This document shows positions 1 to 10,925 of a DNA stretch of 64,000 nt, in pieces. The position numbers were made by a program, and so were the translations under genes. The stretch's first letter is position 1. The number at the start of each line of letters is the position of its first letter. This stretch comes from Ectobius pallidus (taxonomy: Eukaryota > Arthropoda > Insecta > Blattodea > Ectobiidae). The stretch covers positions 52,726,923-52,790,922 of the forward strand of contig CAXKWD010000002.1 in assembly GCA_964059195.1 (NCBI GenBank), given 5' to 3'. The notes below the pieces were generated by a model. The model had not been told where the DNA came from. It saw nothing but the letters and a program-made list of their open reading frames with translations, and ran no database searches.

Positions 1-470
1 AAACACCCACGTTTCTCATCTATACAACGCCTACAGCTATGAATAATACATTTTTTTTACCGACTTCTGATATGGCATACCCGTTGGCACACTTATTCTG
101 AGACAACAGAAAATGCTGTCCTATCTCTAATTTGTCCATGTCCCATATCTTTTACTTCCAAAGCTACCTGTGAACACTGCCAACAATACACTGTTGTCAT
201 GAGAACTGTACATGCAATGTGATTTGTATTTGATTAATCCTTTGTAATAAGGTATTTCGTCTCCTCGAAAACATTTGATTTTTGGAATTTAAAATCAAAA
301 TTTTGCAAAATACTTTCTTAGTGTGCACTTACATTATGAAACGAAGGTACTATCAAATTCCAAGTCTCTACCTATTATAGTTTTGGCTCTAAGTTGATTC
401 TCTGTCAATCAGACATTCAATTAATCAGTCAGGACAAAGCTGCTTATAGCCTATACATAGAGATTACTGA
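1..470 (+). repeat. Family A interspersed repeat, copy 1 (3' portion)
   Basis: Shares long stretches with copies at 2334-3206 and 35363-36108. With copy 3 it shares the blocks around CTACAGCTATGAATAA and TTTACTTCCAAAGCTACCT. With copy 2 it shares CATTTGATTTTTGG, TTATGAAACGAAG and TCCAAGTCTCTACCTATTAT, ending in a degenerate TCAGTCAGGACAAAGC tract. The 5' part seen in the other copies (AAAAGGCYCGGCGTCGC) is missing or lies left of the window. No coding capacity is apparent and the class is not recognised. Confidence 0.7.
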
Positions 471-1291
471 TAGTTTTCATACTGCTAGGTAGCTTTCAAT
501 ACACCGCAAAAACTCGTGCAGGAAATTTGGGGATTTCTGCACCTGCTATTATAAGGCTACGTAAAAAAGAATATGAATGCTTTTATGCCTAAGGGAACCA
601 TTTTAAAGGGTATAGAAGCAGAATGACCACTAGATGTGCTGGTTGTATCTCCATGGCAACATAATAACAAGCTACCTTAGCAACGTGGTGAAGTACATCT
701 GTGTCCCTCACGAACAATATATCCAGGTTACACGCTGACAGCTGGTTGCATAACCTCTTCTTTGTTACACAGCCTAATAATGGACGGGAATAAAATAGAG
801 AAAAATAGTACTAAATGGTTGCCATCTGGATCTTCATCGCTGCTCAAACCACTTTGGATGTAATTTTAATGGAACATGTTTAGCAGACGTTTACTTTCTA
901 TATATAGCGTATAGTTATTTTCTCGTAAGCTATTTATATTACATTAGTTAAAGCTATTTAGGAAAAATAATATTATCCCAGTTTACTCATCACATAATAA
1001 AAACTACACATTTTTTCTCTTTCTCAGTATTGTTATTTTGATCTCCCTCAAACATATCTTCATATTTGTTATAATATTATTGCATGTTTAAGCGATAACC
1101 TCAAGTTCAAGGTTAAATTTTTTAAATGTAAAAGTCAGATAATCTAAAACAATTTATTCCCTAAAATTGTAAAATAAAGCCCACTCGTCGCATTAAATTA
1201 TTAAACATTACAAAAAGTCTTCAGAAGCACAGTCATTAATTAAAATGTTAAAAATCTTATGTATTTATGTAGGACCCTCCTTCGCCGATGT
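471..1291. other. Unassigned AT-rich stretch
   Basis: Nothing recognisable. The part at about 600-850 is a little richer in GC than the rest but has no open frame of note. The right half is dominated by A/T runs leading into the mariner remnant. Confidence 0.4.
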
Positions 1292-1293
1292 TA

Positions 1294-1867
1294 CGAGGGC
1301 TATTTTTAGATTTTGAAAAACTTTAAAAAAAAAAAAAAAAAGGATTCCTTGTATATAGAAAATAGAAAAATTTGTTAACTTGTTATAAATAAGACTAAGA
1401 ATTGCATGTAGTGTTACGTGAGTAACGGAGCATGCAGTATTAATAATAATAAATTTTAAAAAAAAGAGGGCTATTTTTCTTCAACCTCCGATGAGGCATA
1501 AAATGAAAACCATAGAGAAAGACAAAACTGTTTTATTTGGAACATTTAGATACACCTTCTAGCTACTTCTCTACATAGTCGCGCTCCGATTGAGACATTT
1601 GTCGAAGCGTGGTGCAACTTTCAAATACCCTCTTCATATCAAAACACTTCAAAATATCGCGAAGACTCTTCTCAATACGCTGGCGGCAAGCTTCTATGAA
1701 GAGGGTATTTGAAAGTTGCACCAAGCTTTGAAAAATGTCTCAATCGGAGCGCGACTATGTAGAGAAGTAGCTAGAAGGTGTACCTACATGTTCCAAATAA
1801 AACAGTTTTGATTTTCACTGTGGTTTTCATTTTATGACCCATCGGAGGTTAAAAAAAATAACTCTCG
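1294..1867. mobile_element. Mariner-like fold-back element (3'-3' inverted arms), interrupted
   Basis: The ends read CGAGGGCTATTTTT and, inverted, CGAGAGTTATTTTT, both flanked by TA (1292-1293 and 1868-1869) as expected for Tc1/mariner. Once the 158-bp insertion at 1308-1465 is removed, the left arm (to about 1637) and the right arm (from about 1697) are inverted copies of each other. Read forward, the right arm shows the decayed C-terminal signature of mariner transposases: FYEEGI, then in another frame FEKCL, and then DYVEK. Both arms therefore appear to derive from the 3' end of one transposase gene. There is no intact transposase. The mariner assignment is good; the subfamily is not determined. 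Confidence 0.7.
1308..1465 (+). mobile_element. Short A-rich retroposon nested in the mariner arm
   Basis: The 13-bp sequence GAGGGCTATTTTT occurs at 1295-1307 and 1466-1478, although it should occur once in the mariner end. The 158 bp between the copies therefore look like an insertion with a target-site duplication. The insert ends in A8 and has an A18 run near its 5' end. It carries GTTACGTGAGTAAC, a small palindrome. No tRNA promoter boxes were seen, so the parent RNA is unknown. Confidence 0.6.
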
Positions 1868-1869
1868 TA

Positions 1870-2333
1870 AAACGGATATGCATGCATTTCAGTCCTCTTA
1901 TCAATTGGGTATATCCTAATCCAGATATACACAGTATGAGCACACTTGTTGAGTACACAATCACAGTTTTCAGGCCATGTAAGCGTTGATTTTATATTGA
2001 AAGCTCGTATCTGACAAAAATACTATTATATTCAGACTAAATCAATTGTTAATGAACATGGATCCTAAATAGGCTATTAGTTATTAGACCAGATACTCCA
2101 GTATCTGCAAAATGACTGTCGTGCAACAAAGAAACTTCGAAAATTTATATAAGTATACCTGATGTGATTTTTTACATGATTTATTCTACTCTGTAAGCAT
2201 AGACAATGCAATTTCCTTGCTTTACATTCCCACCCAGAGTGCCACATTGCGGGACACGCGCTTCAATTATTTCAGCCTCAAGATGAAACATATTGTTCGC
2301 GAGACAGGATTTAAAGCTTTAGCTTATAATATA
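1870..2333. other. Unassigned stretch between mariner remnant and family A
   Basis: No open frame, TIR or tRNA-like box is seen. The sequence just before 2334 does not resemble the left flank of the third family A copy, so the family A boundary at CTAGCTTAAAAGGC is probably real. Confidence 0.4.
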
Positions 2334-3206
2334 CTAGCTTAAAAGGCTCGGCGTCGCCCGAGTTTTTTATTTTGTAATTGGAAATTATCTTATGAAGGAC
2401 TTTAAATTTTTAAATTATACGCCCATACATAGGTATTTAGAATTTGAAATAGGAAGAACGACTTATCACGCTCAAACTATTCCCTCAGAAAACGCTTGAT
2501 ATAGCTTTTTATGGCTCATAGAGGATGTAGAATTTTGCATCCCATTGGTTCTACATACCATGCCTAGCAGGGATTTAAATAAGAAGAAAAATAAATTCCG
2601 GGAACATAAAATTGTATTGTATTTGCGGAATATTTTATTTCTCACTCTCATTTTACCATCCAACCGTTTCGGGAATGAAATTAAAAAGATATTCAATATC
2701 ATTTTCATTCTTCCCTCTCCAAAAAACCTGCGATATAATAATATACATATTACCATACCTCGTATGGTATTCTCTATGTCCAGGGTAGAGAAAGTTATTT
2801 GACTGCATTATTTTAGTGTATTTAATTCTTTAATATTTATTTACAACATGAATTATATTGATAGGTTTTGTAATTTGTGAAAATCCCACTTATTTCGTTC
2901 CAAACCCATCTGAGACCACTGGAAACAATATGTTGACATGCCAACTGTGATTTGGATTTGATAATTCTGTGTAAAAAGGGATTAAGTATACACAAAAACA
3001 TTTGATTTTTGGCATTTAAAATCAAAATTTTGCAGAATCCTTTCTTATTGAGCACTTACATTATGAAACGAAGATACTGTCAAAATTCCAAGTCTCTACC
3101 TATTATAGTTTAGGCTCTACGTTGATTCCTGTCAGTCAGTCAGTAATTCATTCAGTCAGTCAGGACAAAGCCTCTTATATACCTAGGTATAGGTATATAT
3201 AGATTA
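2334..3206 (+). repeat. Family A interspersed repeat, copy 2 (longest)
   Basis: Begins CTAGCTTAAAAGGCTCGGCG, aligning with copy 3 at 35363, and runs through shared blocks such as AACTATTCCCTCAGAAAACG and TATGGCTCATAGAGGATGTA. Its 3' part aligns with copy 1 and ends in a TCAGTCAG-rich tract. Small ORFs here (2472-2756 minus, 2545-2802 plus, 2837-3055 minus) are not shared with meaningful conservation. They look like chance frames. Confidence 0.75.
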
Positions 3207-3433
3207 TGAAAGGAGATTAGCCTGTAACTACACTCCATGTAATTTCTATAAATAAGTGTTTCAAATGAACGATTTAGGTCGTATACGCATATAATATAGG
3301 GTGTGCAATTAAAAAAATCGTGAAAAACAAATTTCCGTCATGTGGAAGTACGAGTTAAAGAAAACTTATATGCTTTTTGTCAACAGCCTTATAAGATGAT
3401 TAACACAAATATATAATCTTGTAATTATACAAT

Positions 3434-3735
3434 TTTTTGATTTTGTGTAAGTTTGCCCACCTCACTATACCCTCACTATAGCCTAGGATGTCCAGGGAAT
3501 GTTGTCAATAAGATTTACAATATATGATATAGTCTTTATATTAACAGTTAATGTTACATGTTAATATAAACTCTACATCATGTATTGTAATTGTTATTGG
3601 CAACATTCCCTGTAAGTTAATGTTACATGTTAATATAAAGTCTACATCATATATTGTAAATGTTATTGGCAACATTACCTGGACATCCTAGGTTATAGTG
3701 AGGGGATAAGGTGGACAAACTAACACAAAATCAAC
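3434..3735. mobile_element. Fold-back MITE with ~60-bp inverted arms
   Basis: The left end TTGATTTTGTGTAAGTTTG is mirrored at the right by CTAACACAAAATCAA. The inner arms match over CCTCACTATAGCCTAGGATGTCC and its complement. The interior holds two direct copies of GTTAATGTTACATGTTAATATAAA, each followed by a CTACATCATRTATTGTAA block, and an inverted relative near 3500, so the element is largely self-complementary. No coding sequence. The target-site duplication was not resolved and the superfamily is unknown. Confidence 0.65.
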
Positions 3736-4109
3736 TACTCCCTCATTGAACAAAATGAAGTTTATTAATACAGTTTTTTTGTTTCTGAGCTAGACTGTTC
3801 AAAGACAGACAGACAGTGACTTACACGCAGACAGGTAATCAGACATAGAGACATATTTCTGAACAAGGTATTTTTGGGCTCAGATGACCTCAAAAGTATG
3901 TAACTGCTGAAAACCTGACATCGAATTTCAGGGTCGAACATCTACCTACCTCTCTGTCTATGGGAGCGATTATTTTTATTTTCAACACTTCCTACCACTG
4001 TAGGCTGCCTAGTGACAAAATATAATATACAATGTAATCTTATCTATAAATGAATTGTTAAACATGAAGCATTAACATATATAGCAGAAATCTATAGAAT
4101 TATAAAACA
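3736..4109. other. Unassigned; weak GACA-type tract
   Basis: Contains AGACAGACAGACAGTGACTTACACGCAGACAGG at about 3803-3835, spread over scattered CAGAC words. This is similar in kind to the tetranucleotide tails of family B, but without the rest of that element. Nothing else is recognised. Confidence 0.4.
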
Positions 4110-4454
4110 CTATGTCAAATTATAACAATGATGCCTATAAATACGCAGTGATCCCTTCAAAGCAAGAAGAACTAAATCCTTCAGCTTCTGCACGTCTAGT
4201 TGAAATTGTTTCCAGATGTTAACTACATGACGTGGAATTGTGCCTCGAGCTCCTATTAACATGCCGTATATTTTTATTTCTTTCAGGTGGTACTTTTCCA
4301 GGTAGTATGGAATTGTAGGTTCATATATTAGTTGTTTCTCTTTATTGACCTCTTCTGGTTGACCTCTGTGTTTTTCAAATCTTATAGTCGGGTCAAGAAT
4401 GTATCCCTTTAACGAATCTTCAGCGTATACAAGCATGTCAATACGGCGGTGGCT
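4110..4454 (-). pseudogene. Fragment resembling the C-terminal endonuclease region of a non-LTR retrotransposon
   Basis: An open frame of 115 codons on the minus strand, after an in-frame TAA, with an ATG at 4436. Near its start is RRIDMLVYAED, then ILDPTIRFE, then YEPTIPYYLEKY and IGARGTIPR. From memory, this resembles a PD-(D/E)XK-like region (R-P-D ... D-P-T-I-R-F-E) found after the reverse transcriptase in some insect non-LTR elements. The expected RPD is RID here, so the copy is probably degenerate. No reverse transcriptase was found upstream in the same frame. It is a decayed element end rather than a host gene. The clade assignment is tentative. Confidence 0.45.
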
Positions 4455-4945
4455 TTATCTATAATAGTGATCACAATACTTCCTCTGACTATACTACCTT
4501 TGGTATGGCTAGAGAAAATACTTTATAAACATAATATCAGCTTAGCTAGAGTGTAATTCCACCATGACGCGTGGGTTTCGAAATCCAGAGAATTACACTA
4601 TCTTACAGTAGACTGCGCGTAAAATCTGGAGGAATTAATTAGAAGTCATGAACATGAGGTGGGGGACTTACGGATAGCAAACTGTTTCACTTTTCCGTGT
4701 GGATATCGGCTTAGCAATTTATCCAGAGAGTACGTGCTCAAACTGTGAATGTTGTAATCCCCTTTATTAAACCAATATAGCACGTTATAAAATTACTCAC
4801 AATGATTAACAAGAAGAAAACCGATATTAGGGATCGGCTCAAGATTTTTAAGCTGCTGCAAGACGAAAATTCTTCCAGTCATGAAATCCTTTATTGCAAC
4901 AAAGCCTAAAATACTGTGGGTTAACTATATAATTAATTACTGGAC

Positions 4946-5179
4946 CAATTGAGGAGCGATTTTTCAAAAGCCGAAAACTGCAGGTTTTGACGAAATTGAG
5001 ATATATATTGTTTCGTATAGTTTAAGTAGCTGCCTTTCCAATGGTTATACTGGTTCTTTCATATTCTGACATCTGTCCACTCAGAAATGGAAGAAAAACG
5101 GTAGTTTTTGCAAAATCCGATATCTCAAAACTATACTTTATGTAAATATCGGCTTTTGAAAAAAAACGCTCTTCAATTG
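4946..5179. mobile_element. Small MITE with ~30-bp TIRs
   Basis: The left end CAATTGAGGAGCGATTTTTC plus AAAAGCCGA matches the inverted right end CAATTGAAGAGCGTTTTTTT plus TCAAAAGCCGA. The interior (ATATATATTGTTTCG, CCGATATCTCAAAAC) is also partly self-complementary. No clear target duplication could be seen beyond the CAATTG at each tip, so the superfamily is open. Confidence 0.6.
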
Positions 5180-5806
5180 AACGGGTGAGTGGAGAAAGGA
5201 AAACATTCCAACTTACCTAGTTTGTCAAAAAAGAATAGTTTACAGAAACAACTACGAGTTCTATTGGAAAAGTTACTATTAGATAATAGTAGATCTTAGT
5301 CATAAATATTTCACTCTAACAATCTCAAAGACAAATACTTATTTGTTTAATAATGATATGAATATTTATCAATTTTTTGGAATGTTATCCCTTTTTCCAC
5401 TCATCCGTTAAATTACGAAATTATTCTGAAAATTCCTGGGAAAAAAGAGCAAATTATAAAATACTTTTTAAATTGACATTTTTCGTGTATAAACTATCCA
5501 CATCTGAAGGCACCCTATGTATAAATTTAGAATTTTATTTTTGCTTTATATTTCGTTTATTTAAGCTTTCCATATATTAGTTCTTATATTTATACATAGC
5601 ACTCTTATTTGAAATATATATTTCATATAAATTGTTTCAAGTTAGTTATAAACTAGCCGCCTAGTTTACTGGCCTAAGTCCCAATTTGTGATAAAGTCGG
5701 CAAGCGTAGGGGGAGTAAATTGTACATAGCTTCTATTATAGGATGTCTATTAAGAAGGTCTGGTTAGTTCATGGTTAGTTAACGACGGGAATGTACTGCA
5801 ACTTAG
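5180..5806. other. Unassigned AT-rich stretch
   Basis: A 67-codon frame at 5377-5580 has no recognisable motif and an AT-driven F/K/L/Y composition, so I do not call it a gene. Confidence 0.4.
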
Positions 5807-5807
5807 G

Positions 5808-5927
5808 CTTGTGACCGTCGCCGATGTGTAGGAACTTTAACCCGCATGTGTTCATTAACACGCCTGTGAAAATACAGACATGGGCCTGTCACAATTATGC
5901 ACACATAAATGCCATCGACCTGAGCCT
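5808..5927 (-). repeat. SINE body fragment, family S4
   Basis: Shares GTCGCC, TTATGCACACATAA and TGCCATCGA in the same order and at similar spacing with 41975-42090. This looks like the tRNA-unrelated body of a SINE. The tRNA-derived head is not seen at either site, so orientation is inferred only from similarity between copies. Confidence 0.4.
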
Positions 5928-6321
5928 CCCGGTTTTGAAAGCTTAGTTTTAAACCATATTTAAAACCATAAAAAAAGGCAATGCCTGTGATGGAAAACAG
6001 CATGAAGTGTTGATTGACTTTCGGAGGCACGAAAATTAGCTACCATCAATATAATTGACTTGCAAAACTGTTCCGGTGATCGTCGCTTTGGTTTGGTGAC
6101 AATCGCGACATGGATTTCATTAGCTGTACTTTGTATTTCCTGTTCGGTTTCGTCAGATTACAAAGTTGAAACATGGAAACAGAAGTGGATTTTTGCTGAA
6201 AAGTGTTCACTATTATCCCTTACAGTTGTATGTGATTTTCTCATTTACAAAAAAGTATAATGTACTGTTAAGCTATTTTAAATACAAGTTTTCAAAACAT
6301 TTATTTCAGCCAACTGGATTA

Positions 6322-7056
6322 TTTATTATTAGACCTGGGATTCTAGGTTCTAAAAAAAATTAGTTTTAGGCACCTAAAATAGGCTTTTAAAACAAGTAAA
6401 TAGGCTTTTAAAAAAGAAAATAGGCTTTTAAAAAAGAAAACAGGCACTTAAAATATGCTTTAAAAATGTGTAAATATACAGGAAATAGACTTTAAAATAC
6501 TACATTATGCTCTTCAACTGTTACGTGATCTTTCTTTTTACTGTAAAAAAAAGTGGTATACTTATTCTCAACAGAAATAATTGCAAAATTAAGAAGAATT
6601 AAAAATACATTTATTAAAAACAGTTTTGGATTATACGAAAAATTGACACAGTGAGTCCCTTCTTACTATAGGCTATACTATATCGTATACCTGCTACTTG
6701 TTGTTTTGAGCGAATCTTCCCCGTCAGTCAGCATCCCTTTGGCGACAATTGTTTGGGAAAATCAAGTTTCTGTGAAAAACCCACCCTCAGCTGTTCTGCT
6801 CTTCCTTCAGGGATGTCCATTACATGATTGTAAAAGCTACAGAAGTTAATTTTATTTTAAATGTACAAAATAGGCATTTTAGGCACTAAAATAGTAAAAA
6901 TAGGCACCATAGGTCCAAATAGGCATTTTAGGACATTATAAAACTCTATAAATATAAGTGATTTATCATGAAATGTCAACATATTTAGAAATTTTCATGT
7001 TATTTCATAAGGAACAAAATAGGCATTTGTCTTAAAATCCCAGGTCTATTTATTAT
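6322..7056. mobile_element. hAT-type MITE, complete, with perfect 8-bp target duplication (hAT1)
   Basis: The element (6330-7048) has inverted ends TAGACCTGGGATT and is flanked on both sides by TTTATTAT (6322-6329 and 7049-7056), the 8-bp duplication expected of hAT transposition. The subterminal regions are full of direct and inverted AAAATAGGC words (for example 6380-6440 and 6870-6930), a typical arrangement for transposase-binding clusters. No transposase frame. A truncated inverted copy lies at about 12958-13430, inside another hAT element. Superfamily inferred from TSD length and the T-A-G tip. Confidence 0.8.
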
Positions 7057-9000
7057 TCAAATGAACTAATGAATATCCATAATACTATCTGAATTTATGG
7101 CCGTGCCCGAGAGCTATATTTTTAGTTGATGTGAAGTAGATAGTTGACTAAATAGCCGGAAGTGACTCAGAACTCAAGTTCGAACATACATGCAATTCAT
7201 ATTATTCTTGGTATTTAGCCCTATAGACAAATGAAAAAGCAACTCAAGCATATTAAACAACTCTCCTAATAAAAGTTGCTTGTCTATGTCCCCTCTATAC
7301 ATAGGTAAAATATTTCGGTGTTATTCATTAACACCCTATATGTACAGTATAATATAATAAGAGGAAGTATTTGTGTGTCTATCTATTTGTGTATGTGTGC
7401 GATGCCCAGCCAAATCTAGTGCACACAGAGATCTGACATTTTTTAACACAACTGGACTGAAGAGTGCCCGAATGCACCTCGAAGCATGACTTTTTAATAT
7501 TAGCTTTTGTTCGCGAGTTATGAGCGAGAAAATGGCAAAAATCGTATTTTTTGCGTTATCGAAGTACCAGTTTACACTCAAATATTTAAAATGTAAAGTG
7601 AATTGCAGGTGTTCTTGCTCTGCTACTATGACAACCGGGAAAGAAGAGCATTGCTGAATTTTTACAGCAGAGCGCATCAATTTGTCGATAACTCGATTTT
7701 GTTACCCTCTCCGCTTGATTCATTTCTTTATAACGTTAACGTCATGCAGAGATATGATATTTTTTAGAAAGGTAGATGGAAGGGGGATAATGAATGTAGG
7801 CCTAAATGGAAAAACAATGAACTATTTGGAGGAAACTCACTATGCGGGGGTTTTTGGGACAGGGAACTGGAATCTGAGGTTGTTTTTCCCGGGCTTTAAA
7901 ATTATTCATCGTTTTAATTGTTTAAACATGGTTTGCGTTAAAATGTTTTAATTATTTTCCTGTTAAGAAACGTCTGGCGATTGAATTAATAAATGCAGGC
8001 AAAGCAGCGGGCATTTGCTAGTATGCTATAGACCTAAGCGAAAGATTTAAATACGTACAAGAAAACTAGAGAAAACATATTGAAAAAATATTTTTATATA
8101 TTTATCTTCAACCCTTTTCTTGCTCACTTAACTGAGAGATACAATATGAAAACTGAAACATGATAAATAAAGCGACTTCTTTTTGGCACCAGAGGAAGTT
8201 CCTCTAAATTGACAAAATCTTCTCTCCTCAAAATGAACTTCTCAAATCAGGATATTCATAACATGTGCCTAATGGTATTGAGAGGCTCATTGTTCGAATA
8301 ATTATTTTCTGTATAATGAAAAGTTTTTAACGGTGATATAACGGTCCATATTCCTAAGAATCTCCAGTTCTCAATACCGGTAGTTTTATTATTAATATAT
8401 GTATAACAGGCAGATAGGATTGGATTTTTCTGTACTGTATGGAAGTACATTGCTACAGTTTTACGTAAAGATACATGCAGTTATTCGTATACAGTTCCAT
8501 TTGTTAGAGGGAAAATTCAGGAGTTCAGAAGAAAATATAATTATTTCAAGTTACAACTGTACAAGTTTTGTATAACGCAGAAATTTTGAGACTGTTGAAT
8601 AATTCATAACAATATTATGCATATATCGGTAAAATCACGACCTACAATTCTAACCACATTCATGTTATTTAAGTAAACATATGACTGCAGTATGATTATT
8701 CCGGAAATGTACAGATTCATTATTATGAAAAAGTGTGATAACATGTGAAGACTGAAATCAGCATGTTAATAGAGCATGTCGGTATGTGCACATATTCATT
8801 AATGCACTGTACACATTTGTTTTATTTGAACCACTCCACTACATACACACATACACACACATACTGTGTTTGATGATGGACTCATGACGCTAATATTATT
8901 AATAATCCAAATATTTGATCAGTAGTTATCCTAGCAACGCACTAACTTCTCTAGCATTAGTTTTTTCCTAGATATTTCATTTTTTGTTAATAACGAAACT
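7057..9000. other. Unassigned stretch
   Basis: The part at 7330-7680 has a GTGTGTCTATCTATTTGTGTATGTGTG tract followed by AGCGAGAAAATGGCAAAAATCG, reminiscent of 3' ends of interspersed repeats, but no second copy exists here to confirm it. Frames at 7336-7680 (minus) and 7682-7951 (plus) have no known motif. A short CA-rich tract lies at 8841-8864. Confidence 0.35.
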
Positions 9001-9520
9001 AATAATAAATTCAGGTAAACTGATGTAACAAAGTGCCAGAATGCTTTTGTTTAATCAATGATAATTGCAATTACGATATGCAGAAAATAAGTTATTTTTT
9101 AAATCAATTTCCGAGTTAAGCTCCAGGTCGATTCATTAAGCAGGGCTTACGGAAGAATAAAGTTATAGTTTGATAAGCATATGTGAACGAATATTTGCCA
9201 CTTCCAAAGCCGTATTTGAACACTCTAAAACAATATGTTCTTATGAGAACTGATTTGCATTTGATACATTCTTTCTAATATATTACCATAAAATAGGCAC
9301 TAAATTGGGCATTACTATGCTACCGGTGAACCGATTTGGTCCAATAACAATAAGCTTCTTCCCATGGACATTATAAATGCCTATACCAAGTTTCATGAAA
9401 ATCCGATGAAGCGTATTTGATTTATCGCGCGTACAAACATACGGACAGACAGATAGACGAACAGACATTTCCCTGTCTTCCACACAATCTCATAAAGTAC
9501 AATTGTGGGACTTAATAATT
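9001..9520 (+). mobile_element. Family B element, copy 1 (single core unit)
   Basis: Head TTCAGGTAAACTGATGTAAC with AAAGTGCCAGAATG close behind it; then AGCAGGGCTTACGG; one core unit (TAGGCACTAAATTGGGCATT ... CGATTTGGTCC ... CCATGGACATTATAAATG ... AAGTTTCATGAAAATCCG ... GCGTATTTGA) at about 9294-9420; an ACAGACAGATAGAC tract; and the tail CACACAATCTCATAAAGTAC ending GGGACTTAATAATTAC. The minus-strand frame at 9283-9483 is only the reverse of the core and has no independent support. Confidence 0.8.
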
Positions 9521-9900
9521 ACACTGGCAATACCAATTAGCAAGATAAGAAAGAAAATAGTTCCAATCCGCTCTCCTAGTAAAGAAGTTTTACAGAAATT
9601 AGGGACCAGTATGTTTATTTTGGATACAGTATGTTTTATATGTCAGTCTATGCAAGAAACTCAGAACATCATACTCATAACACAAGGATATCAAACTACA
9701 TGCAACTACAAAACTACAGACTCACAAAAAGTTTAAATAGTGTCACATACAAAGACATAAAAAATAATCGACCTGAAAAAATAAAAGAGCTTAATTCAAA
9801 ATTTAAAAAAAAAGTTAAAAAAGATCTAATATCAGACTTTCTCTGTTTAAGAATTCCTTGCTTTTCGAATAGGAGAGTTTTCAATATAACTAGAAATTAA
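9503..9900 (+). pseudogene. 3' end of a non-LTR retrotransposon ORF2, frameshifted
   Basis: One frame reads LGTSMFILDTVCFICQ around 9600-9650. After a shift near 9650 the next frame reads HTHNTR, then YRLTKSLNSVTY, then SKFKKKVKKDL to about 9830. This order (an ILETV-like helix, an HNTR-like box, a Lys-rich FK.K+K..L end) is the usual C-terminus of LINE ORF2 proteins after the reverse transcriptase. No RT catalytic box is present, so the copy is 5' truncated. It starts directly beside the family B tail. The clade cannot be set from this piece. Confidence 0.55.
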
Positions 9901-10215
9901 TTGTGTACCACAAGGGTAATTCGTCAAGCAGTATCTTCGGTAAGTCAGTTTGACGACATAACTAAATCAAATCCAATAGTGCTTAAAGGCATGGGTATTA
10001 CTAACCCACTTGAACATATTAGAGGATACAGGATCCAACTCGACCACAAATATGGACAATCAATTAAAAACTTCATCTCAAGCCGCTCGGAGCGGTGTGA
10101 GGATGTAATGAGATTAATAAACGACTGTGCTATGCCGCTTCATGCAAGCTGTAGTTACCTCAGTGCCAGCAAATCGACAGTAGATGTCAAGGAAAGCATT
10201 TTGAGATTCGTATGA
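9901..10215 (+). other. Unrecognised open frame, 104 codons
   Basis: Follows directly after the LINE fragment's stop. It begins with a TTG/GTG-type codon region rather than a clear ATG context. It contains ITNPLEHIRGYRIQLDHKYG and ISSRSERCEDVMRL, with less biased composition than the chance ORFs around it. I do not recognise a family. It could be part of the same or another transposon, or chance. No splice sites or promoter elements were found to support a host exon. Confidence 0.2.
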
Positions 10216-10740
10216 TTCTTCAAGATGATAAAAAAGACAACTTACAAAAATTATTGCTTCTTCTGTTGCATCTATCAATAATATTGACGAAAATAATGGC
10301 GATGGTATTAAATACAAACAATAAGTGGTTAAAAAATATCTGTAATAACAAATTTGAAAACTTTAAAATAGTAATAATTAAAAATTGATAGTTATAATAT
10401 GCTCCATATCATTTTATTTATTTAAGTCTTTCATTTCCTCCAAAACGTAAGATGTAAGATCAGCGCATGGATGCAACCTTAGATTACTTTAATTAAGACA
10501 TTTCGAACAAGCTGACAAGGAAATGCCTAGGATGTAATAAGAAAAAAGTTAATCTTTCTGCACGAACGTGCATTTCCTGTCACGGTGAATTCCCCACTCC
10601 TCTCCTTTCCACTTTCTATCTTAAACTTCTCATCACCCATAAATGTTCTTTATGTGAACACCAAGAAGATTTTAAGATCTAACAACAATACTACAACTAT
10701 ATATCGATCAAAATAATGAAAATTTTACTGTGCTGATCGC
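10216..10740. other. Unassigned stretch
   Basis: AT-rich. No repeat shared with the rest of the window was seen before the SINE that begins near 10742. Confidence 0.35.
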
Positions 10741-10741
10741 T

Positions 10742-10925
10742 GACGGAGTCTTAACCGAAAATTGAACCCGAGACCTTCGGCTTTCTGTTCCAAAGCTCTA
10801 CCACCTGAGGTAGCAAAGGTTGGATTCATGGCGTCAGATGGAATCTCTCTCCTATAATTACCTTCAATGACCGACTTCAATGAAATACATTTAGTTTGCA
10901 ATGCCTCCAAACAGTCATTCTGTTT
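10742..10925 (-). mobile_element. tRNA-headed SINE, family S2, copy 1
   Basis: The minus strand reads CTACCTCAGGTGGTAGAGC (A-box-like) and GGTCTCGGGTTCAATTTTCGG (degenerate B box, GGTTCAAT). Before the tRNA-like head it shares a leader with the copy at 40738-40900: AGGAGAGA, TCCATCTG and GCGCTATGAATC-like words in the same order. The head is degraded, so it is not a tRNA gene. The frame 10725-11099 (minus) overlaps it and is not supported as a gene. Confidence 0.55.

Noticed and set aside
4547..4600. Short hairpin AGTGTAATTC / GAATTACACT
   Set aside because: A 10-bp arm with a 30-bp loop is expected by chance in a window of this size and has no further context.
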